Assembly (NCBI GenBank): GCA_020744425.1
Contig: JAGMUV010000003.1
Coordinates: 3,038,001 to 3,102,000 of the forward strand
From: Dactylonectria macrodidyma
Taxonomy: Eukaryota; Ascomycota; Sordariomycetes; Hypocreales; Nectriaceae
Direction: 5' to 3'
Length of the DNA stretch: 64,000 nucleotides
Below the pieces are notes generated by a model that was not told the origin of the DNA, ran no database searches, and saw only the letters and a program-made list of their open reading frames with translations. The position numbers and the translations under genes are program-made. Positions 57,554-64,000 of this stretch are shown here, one piece after another. Within the stretch, counting starts at the first letter, position 1, and each line of letters starts with the position of its first letter.

Positions 57554-59979
57554 CTAATATCTTACCCAATCCATAGTAGCCGCAGTCTCCTCCATCCACG
57601 AAGGATCAAAGCTGAGCCCTCCTGCCAATTCAGCAGAAGTGACTTCTAACCCTGAAATTCCTGGAAAGTTCATGCTGGTAACCGCCTCTGCCGGCTGGCC
57701 GAGATATAAGGGAGTATTGCCCGACCTTGACCCGGAATCCGAACCTACACTACTGTTAGCATACCTGCTCCTATCATCCGTCCCGGGGCCCGTCTTACCA
57801 AGGCCTAGAGTCGAAAGCAGATCTGCTTCATTTCCCCGGGTTCCCATGGAGCTGGGATCCACCGAAGGTGCTCCCAGGGATGAAGACTCGTTGCCGATGC
57901 TCGTCGTCCGGGGTTGCATTGCCTCGCTGAGTACCCTTGCAGAGTCGTCAACGGGGCTTCCCAGCTTGGCCAGCATGGTAGCAAGCGTATCGGCCGTTTT
58001 CCTGACATCTGGAACCTTCGAGGCTACATCCGCCCAGATGAAGTACGAACGCTTAATCAGGTCGGTGAGCTCGGCCTTATTAGGCGTCAGTGTCGTCTGC
58101 GCCATCCAGTCAAACTGGCCCCCTGTTTCTGAGTAGTGCTCGTTCTTGATGACGAGATAGATAACCATGGCGGCCAGCAGGTAGTCGTGCACCGCGAGCG
58201 ACGATACAAACCAGCCGTTCTGGCTGAGGACGTGTCCTGGCTTACACGCCTCCCAGATGGTGTGCTGATAATCGAGAAGCGACAACGCACCTTCGAGGCA
58301 CTGCTTTCGCGAGTAGTCATGCTCGCGCTTCGGAACTGCCTCAGCCAGGTATCGCCGGTGGAGGACGCACCGACTCTTGTTGAAGATGCTGGCAAGCCCA
58401 AACCGCTGGATCAGCAAATTTGGGAGATCTCCGACACACTCGTCTAGCGGGCGAACGTGCATGAGAGACGGCACCGACCGCCACGTCTCATTCAGGAGGT
58501 TGTCGAGCTTGAGAACATCTGCGTAGCTCGGCGGTGTGAGAGCGTGAGCCTGTTGAGCTATTTGGCCAAAGACACGGAGTATATTCGTCTTGTGGATAGG
58601 ATAGGTCATCGTAGTGTAGTCAGTGGGCGGGCGGCCTGGGGGTAGGTCGGTCGTTTCCTCGTCGAAGTCATCATCTTGCAGATTCCGCGGAACCGCCGTG
58701 TCGGTCTCGAAACCCTGGAGCAGACTTGGGAGGCCCATATGAAACGATACAAGCAGCTCTATTTGAATAGCCATGTTCCACATTCGGCGCCGCATCTCGC
58801 CCTCGAACGGGGAGATGTTGGCCAACTTACTCGGATCCCGGTGGAGGCCCATCTTCAGCATCAGCCGGACGCACACACCAGACAGTACGTAACAGTTCAT
58901 CTGGGCGGCGCGGTTGAAGAGAAAGTTAGACTCAACATAGAGTAGGAACGCCGGAAGTGTGGCGATGGTCGGTTGTGTGTACTTGCCCCAGGCCAAAGCC
59001 CATCCGGCGCAGGACTTGTAATGTCGAACCCTATCCAGAGGTTGGAGGGGAGAATCACCTTCAACTTCGCTGAAGTTGATAAAAGTGTTGAAGAAGACAC
59101 CGAGGCTCAGCATCATGAAGAGCTGGGCTATCCAGTGTAAGGAGACATCACTTGGGTCCTGCCAAAACTTGGCGTACTATTTCTTGAAGTTAGCTACGCC
59201 ATGTTTCGTGCCTCGATGAGAACTCACAGCTCGAGTAAATGTTGGTCGATGCACGATGTCTATCGGCTGTAAGCTCTCTGGCTGTGACTTGGTTCTCGTG
59301 GTCGATACGTACGTTGGGATGGGCTCATCGAGGCAAAGTACCTCGTGATTAGTCTGTCTGATACCTTTCGATCTGGCAGGTGGCTCAGTAAATCTTCGCG
59401 GTTCCTTGGACCAGCGCGAGTAGATAGTAGCAATTCCGCTGAATCCATGTCCCATTCTTCGCCTTCGTCGACATCCTCCGGTTGGTCAAAATAGCTCTTC
59501 AAGTCTTCAATCTAGATAGTGTAAGAATTCTGGACGCACAAACATTGAAGATATCTCGTGTTAGCACTTACATCCTCAAGCATTGCCATGCAGTGTGTAG
59601 CGCCTACATACGTCGTCGCATTCTCTCCTGTCACGACGTGGCCACGAACCGCAGGTCCTACCGTTTCTGCGTCATCCTGACCTCCAGGCGTATGCGCAGA
59701 AGCCTCTCCAGAGACCTCAGCATCCATCATCTCACGGACCATACCCTCCAAGCGCTTGAGTCGTGCTGACATTCCCTTGGCGGGCCGCTTCCTCTCAGGT
59801 TTCGGTGCATAGTGACATGAGCTGACGCGGTCCTTCTTGGTACACTGGCCACAAGGCTGGCCGCGATCGCACTTCAGCTTAGACGCACGACAGGGTGCGC
59901 ACGAGAGGACGATGCGCGAGCGCTTCTGCCGCTCTCCTGAAGCGGAGGAGACTTCGTTGGGGCTGGAGTCTTGGTCCAT
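57554..59979 (-). CDS. Zn2Cys6 transcription factor with fungal_trans domain
   Basis: Four exons: 59979-59572, 59511-59313, 59259-59228 (32 nt), 59176-57554; 753 residues. The zinc cluster has Cys27, 30, 37, 43, 46 and 55 (C-x2-C-x6-C-x5-C-x2-C-x8-C) and is followed by a basic linker and a short coiled coil (MSARLKRLEGMVREMMDAE). The middle region begins LLSHLPDRKVSDRLITRYFASMSPSQHIVHRPTFTRAYAKFW, assembled over three exons, and continues with AAQMNCYVLSGVCVRLMLKMGLHRDPSKL and FEGEMRRRMWNMAIQIELL. The Ser/Gly-rich C-terminal 130 residues look like an activation region. The 3' site at 59260 was chosen because earlier AG sites break the frame or give a 35-nt intron. The frame above 59979 lacks an ATG. 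Target genes unknown. Confidence 0.88.
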
Positions 59980-60359
59980 TGTGTTACAGCTAATCAACGA
60001 CGAGAGACAGCTTGTGACGGCCGGTAACTAACAGGCACTCTTGCTTTGGAAGAAAAGGACGTGTCGAGGTTGACAGCGTATCCTATGGCATCGAATGAGG
60101 ACGCACACCGTAAGTAAAGGATTCATGCAGGCAAGGAGTTGATGTGGCTTAGACTTGGGGCTCGACGTTCGCTGATTGACTCCGCTTTAGTCCGCCGTCT
60201 CATGTGGACATCCCGGCCTGGGGTTAATCAACAACTGACGCGACCATCAATATTCCATCGGCGCATTCTCTATAACGGACAGTAAGATAAGACGACACTG
60301 TAAACCATTGAAATGTGTCATAAAATGGTCCTTTCTCTAATTCATCAAAATCAAACGCT
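59980..60359. other. Short intergenic region
   Basis: 5' flank of the Zn2Cys6 gene (-) and 3' flank of fcf1 (-). No feature recognised. Confidence 0.5.
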
Positions 60360-61037
60360 CTATGAATCCGGAGCTCCAGGTAATCTCTCAATCACATACT
60401 TGGCCCTTGCCACACTCATAATCGGCACACCGGGAATTTTCCTTAGCCGCTGTTTCAAAGCCTTATCGTTGGTTCCGATAATGTATATCCTGCTCTTCTG
60501 CACGCGGTCGACGAGGCAGTCATCCGCATAGACGCCCTTGTGGTCACACTCCAGTCGCTGCCAGCGCTCGTCACGGGCGACGCGCAGCGCAAGGCGGTAC
60601 TTGGGCCCTAGCTTTTCCAACTCTGCCATGACGCACGAAGTGATGATGGGGTTGCACTTGGCGTAGAGGCAGTCCATCATAGAGTCGATCATCGAAAGTT
60701 TGCGCTGAACTGTGTGAGAGAGGAAATTGGTATCGACGAGGACGTTGTAGGGCGGCACAAGAGCCGTGTTGTGCTGGAAGAACATGTTGCTGGGCATCTG
60801 GGGTGCCTCGCGAACGAGCTCGCCGCCGGCGGTCTTCTTTGCTGCCTTCTCCTTTGCCGCAAGCTCGGCCTTGGCCACGTTTTCTTTTAGTCGAGCATCA
60901 CGACGACCGATGACTCGTTTCACCTGTCAAGGCACCAGCATGTCAGTACAATGCATCGTGAAATTTCACAGTTGCGCCGCTTATCGATAAGCCCAACCCA
61001 CCTGTCCGAATTTTCTGGTCTTTTTCGCAACACCCAT
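60360..61037 (-). CDS. FCF1: rRNA-processing protein Fcf1 (PIN domain)
   Basis: Nucleolar SSU processome component needed for early pre-rRNA cleavages leading to 18S rRNA. Two exons: 61037-61002 (only MGVAKKTRKFGQ) and 60923-60360; 199 residues, 78-nt intron with donor GTGGGT. The basic N-terminus with VKRVIGRRDARLKEN leads into the PIN domain starting PYNVLVDTNFLSHTVQRKLSMIDSMM (Asp near 76). It continues with CNPIITSCVMAELEKLG, CDHKGVYADDCLVDRV and YIIGTNDKALKQRLRKIPGVPIM. The tail RAKYVIERLPGAPDS is the normal Fcf1 end. It is divergent from the RFC gene. Confidence 0.95.
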
Positions 61038-61386
61038 GGCTTCTAGTTTTTAGAATCGGCTGCAGGTACGATCGCCGGATTTCGATGAGAAGATAGAGGC
61101 TGGGCTTCGAGCGCCGGTCATCGGTAGAGCGTGGCTTGGGGGTGTCTTTGTTCGTGTGTCGCAAGAAGAATTCGAGGCTCCAAAAGTTGCTACAGGCGGT
61201 TGGATTTTGCCATGGAGACGAGAAAAGCGGTGGCCGGAGTGGGGGCACCTGCGCGTGCACGTGCCATCCCCGGACCACAGCTCTAACCAGGTAGACCCAA
61301 TTGTTTCCAACGCGTCTTCCCCTCCAGATCGCGTAAAGTGATTGAATATCCATTCATTCAACTCCTCATCCCAACAGAAATCCACC
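61038..61386. promoter_or_regulatory. Short divergent promoter, fcf1 and rfc4
   Basis: 350 bp shared upstream region of two growth-linked genes (ribosome assembly and DNA replication). No specific site identified. Confidence 0.5.
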
Positions 61387-62565
61387 ATGTCAGCACGAAA
61401 ACCAGAGGAACCGGGCGAGTCATCTACTACTCTTGCCTCTAATACATCTCTTGCATCTACTCTCAATGGGTCAACATCTTACGAACTTCCCTGGTGCAAC
61501 TTACCCTTCCAATCCCGTCACGACAGCTTCACTAACAAATTTGCAGGGTGGAAAAGTATCGTCCAGTCTTCCTAGACGATGTCGTGGGCAACACTGAGAC
61601 TATCGAGCGGCTAAAGATTATCGCCAAGGAGGGCAACATGCCACACGTCATTATCTCGGGAATGCCTGGAATTGGAAAGACGACCAGTGTGCTATGTCTA
61701 GCCCGGCAGCTGCTGGGAGACTCATACAAGGAGGCTGTGTTGGAGCTCAACGCCAGTGACGAGCGAGGTTTGTTTCTCCATTTGCTTTCAATGGCCTGGC
61801 TAACTTTTTTCCCCAGGTATTGATGTGGTGCGAAACCGAATCAAGGGCTTCGCTCAGAAAAAGGTCACTCTGCCCCCAGGACGACAAAAGTTGATCATCC
61901 TCGACGAGGCCGACAGCATGACATCTGGTGCACAGCAAGCCCTCCGACGAACTATGGAAATCTATTCCAATACCACCAGATTCGCATTCGCCTGCAACCA
62001 GTCCAACAAAATCATCGAGCCCCTACAGTCGAGATGCGCCATCCTGCGATACGCCAAGCTGACCGACGCACAAGTGGTGAAACGGCTATTACAGATCATC
62101 GAGGCGGAAAAAGTCGAGTATAGCGACGATGGTCTGGCCGCACTGGTTTTCAGCGCGGAGGGAGACATGCGACAAGCCATCAATAATTTGCAGTCAACAT
62201 TTGCCGGTTTCGGTTTCGTATCGGGAGACAATGTCTTCAAGGTTGTCGACTCGCCTCACCCGATCAAGGTGCAGGCAATGCTAAAGGCATGCTACGAGGG
62301 CAACGTGGACTCGGCACTGGACACTCTACGAGAGCTATGGGATTTAGGCTACTCAAGCCACGACATCATCAGCACCATGTTCAAGGTAACGAAGACAATT
62401 CCTACACTGAGTGAGCACTCGAAGCTAGAGTTCATCAAGGAGATTGGTTTCACGCACATGAAGGTACTAGAGGGCGTGCAAACTTTGCTCCAGCTTAGTG
62501 GATGTGTCGTTCGGCTTTGCAAGATCAACATGGACCCGAAACGATTTCGAGAAGCCTCCAAGTAA
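61387..62565 (+). CDS. RFC4: Replication factor C small subunit (Rfc4-like)
   Basis: AAA+ clamp-loader subunit that opens PCNA for replication and repair; also shared by alternative clamp loaders. Three exons: 61387-61493, 61547-61767, 61817-62565; 358 residues. The first 35 residues are a Ser/Thr-rich tail. The family core then starts [23 protein letters not shown], with Walker [10 protein letters not shown] at about 74-82. [22 protein letters not shown] spans the second splice. Walker B is [23 protein letters not shown], and the arginine-finger SRC motif sits in [17 protein letters not shown]. The C-terminal collar domain reads to REASK. The best subfamily match by text is yeast Rfc4 / human RFC2. 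The second intron has donor GTTTGT. Confidence 0.94.
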
Positions 62566-62751
62566 AATGGGGTGCGTCGTGGGTATACAGCAGCTGCATG
62601 ATTGGCGTTGGAGTTGGACAGCATCTGTTCCAGTGAGGAAATATGAACGAAAAGATGCGACTTATTTTTTACATGAACAGCTCTGCGGCCGCCTTCCCTG
62701 TGATGTGTAACCTGATTATGTGACCTCATGTGACGTTCCGCAAAGACGAGA

Positions 62752-63141
62752 CTAGCTGTTCTCTTTCTTCTCATTCTCGCTCACGAGTGAGGCTTCGTAC
62801 TGTTCCCACTTCGCCTTTTCCCGCATCCAACTCCTCCGCACTCTCATGTCATGTTCGTATCTCCGGAGACTCCCATCAGCATGGATCATGCTTCCTAGCA
62901 CCATGCCCGACATTTGCAAGTACCTGAGACAAGTGTGAGCGTTAAATAGCAGAACTCCAAGTGAGGGGCAATACACTTTGAACTGGACCGTTGTGCCTCG
63001 ATATACTGGCGACCAGAGGTAACCTGCTGCGCCCAAGATCGCAGCACCAGCTCCCCACTTGGCAGCTCCTATGAGACCTCCCCTAGTGGCTGCCCATGCG
63101 GCCTCAGTGGCCTCCTCACTCTTCATGCCCTCAGTACGCAT
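62752..63141 (-). CDS. Small fungal membrane-associated protein, function unknown
   Basis: Function not recognised. Two exons: 63141-62975 and 62923-62752; 112 residues, 51-nt intron. The start is the ATG at 63141 because the frame above it has only TTG. The text begins MRTEGMKSEEATEAAWAATRGG. A Gly/Ala-rich hydrophobic stretch (LIGAAKWGAGAAILGAAGYLW, about 23-43) may insert in a membrane, followed by SPVYRGTTVQFKVYLQMSGMVLGSMI, a second moderately hydrophobic segment. A charged C-terminal helix (RRYEHDMRVRRSWMREKAKWEQYEASL) ends the protein. The layout resembles small mitochondrial inner-membrane proteins, which is an inference. It converges on rfc4 with under 200 bp between stops. Confidence 0.75.
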   Translation of the reverse strand: MRTEGMKSEEATEAAWAATRGGLIGAAKWGAGAAILGAAGYLWSPVYRGTTVQFKVYCPSLGVLLFNAHTCLRYLQMSGMVLGSMIHADGSLRRYEHDMRVRRSWMREKAKWEQYEASLVSENEKKENS

Positions 63142-63752
63142 CTTAGTGGTCGGGTGGTCGTGCAATTGAGATCGGTGTTTGTTACGATATCAATCGGCTC
63201 TGAAAGAGAGCGCTCAGGCCGATCAATATAACTGGAAGAAGAGACAATCAATCCGTCATCAAAAAGATCAGACCATGTCTAGACCCTACGTAAAGACCCT
63301 CAAGTAGGTTTCCGCCACGGCTAGCTCACCTTGCTGGTTCAGACCTTGCCGAGCAAACCCCGTCTCACAAATTTGCCGGTGTTGTGGGCCTGATATCAGC
63401 CACAATCAAGACCTGGCACTGGCCAAGCTAAGAGAGCATCAGCCTCATTCTACGGGAGCTCGGCCAACAGCTTTCCCGTCCCCACTGGCGCCCCGCTTAG
63501 CACACTTTTCGCCCTACTGGAATTTCTTTATAACCACATTCCCTTCTTCCAAAACCTTCCGCATTCATCTTTCTCACAACGAAGATGACACGCAAGCATC
63601 AACGATGAGTACATCGTTGCCTGGTGCCACCACGCCCAGAGCCCTGCTTCTCTCCCTTTCATAAACGCCTGCCTCCTGGACCTTGGCTGCTTTGGTGCTT
63701 CTGACTGCTGTTTTCCCTTGCTGCCTACCGCAATTGAGCAAAGTTGCCCAAC
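63142..63752. promoter_or_regulatory. Divergent promoter, small membrane protein and Der1-like gene
   Basis: 610 bp without a gene. The right part (63540-63740) is C/T-rich and is probably the 5' leader of the Der1-like gene. Confidence 0.5.
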
Positions 63753-64000
63753 ATGTCGGAAAATCTACTCGATGCCTACTGGCAAACACCACCCATTGCC
63801 AGGTAAGTCTGCTCTACCCTACCTCCGCAACTCTTCTCATTCTCGCAGTCATGCTAACCAAGTTCGCTTTCCAGGACCTTGACCACTATTACTGCAATCC
63901 TATCCCTCAGCATTCAGCTGGGTGTGCTGCCAGCGCAATGGTTCATTCACCACCCGTTGTACCTGTGGAAACTCTTTCCGGAGATATGGCGTCCCGTAAC
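63753..64000 (+). CDS. Derlin/Der1-like ER-associated degradation protein, 5' part
   Basis: Start of a derlin-family gene, cut by the window end. Exon 1 is 63753-63802, with a 72-nt intron, and exon 2 runs from 63875 beyond 64000. The visible protein reads MSENLLDAYWQTPPIARTLTTITAIL, then SLSIQLGVLPAQWFIHHPLYLWKLFPEIWRPV. The D-A-Y-W-x-x-P-P-x-x-R start and the W-R-P-V/T at the end of the first loop are derlin hallmarks (rhomboid-like pseudoproteases that extract misfolded proteins from the ER). Whether it is the Der1 or Dfm1 branch cannot be told from this fragment. Confidence 0.88.

Noticed and set aside
59260..59312. Possible frameshift in the second Zn2Cys6 gene
   Set aside because: The apparent break disappears if the acceptor at 59260 is used, which restores the conserved HIVHRPTF text in frame.
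1..64000. CRISPR arrays, prokaryotic operons, viral insertions
   Set aside because: No regularly spaced repeat array or viral domain was seen; intron-rich genes show a fungal nuclear genome.

Overview
This is a gene-dense stretch of a filamentous ascomycete nuclear genome (Pezizomycotina, most likely Sordariomycetes). The evidence is many short GT-AG introns (about 49 to 142 nt) with CTAAC/CTAAT-type branch sites, two Zn2Cys6 regulators with the fungal transcription factor middle region, fungal-only families (Pom34, INO80 subunit 1, DUF3500, CSI2-like, NmrA) and long CT-rich or polypurine intergenic DNA. The species cannot be fixed from sequence reading alone. Exon structures were worked out by hand from splice sites, reading phase and family fit, so they are models and not transcript-supported.

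Left part (1-16 kb): exosome subunit Csl4 (-) and a Yor1-type ABC transporter (+) are divergent. They are followed by a CSI2-like Ser/Thr-rich membrane protein (-), Vps68 (+), a small unrecognised protein (+), Get4 (-) and a tRNA-Gly(CCC) (+). Most of these are housekeeping functions in RNA decay, efflux, endosomal sorting and tail-anchored protein insertion.

Middle part (16-33 kb) is more accessory: a CorA-like membrane protein, a DUF3500 protein, a fumarylacetoacetate hydrolase (FAH) family enzyme, a small unknown protein, an MFS transporter, a 10-exon Zn2Cys6 regulator and a phenol-hydroxylase-type FAD monooxygenase divergent from that regulator. MFS, regulator and monooxygenase form a plausible small catabolic cluster, and the FAH-family enzyme 2.7 kb upstream could belong to it. 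This is the best candidate here for an uncharacterised pathway.

Right part (33-64 kb): Pom34 (nuclear pore), an INO80 subunit 1-like protein with a tandem pentapeptide tail, the sterol C8 isomerase ERG2, a PTR2-type peptide transporter, the nitrogen repression regulator Nmr1/NmrA, then an 8.6 kb stretch with no supportable gene. After it come a second Zn2Cys6 regulator, the PIN-domain ribosome factor Fcf1, a replication factor C small subunit, a small conserved unknown and the 5' end of a Der1-like protein cut by the window edge. Long intergenic tracts around ptr2 and nmr1 carry short tandem repeats, a perfect 20-bp palindrome, a (CA)n microsatellite and a heptamer array resembling but not equal to the telomere repeat. 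No rRNA, CRISPR array or intact transposon was seen.
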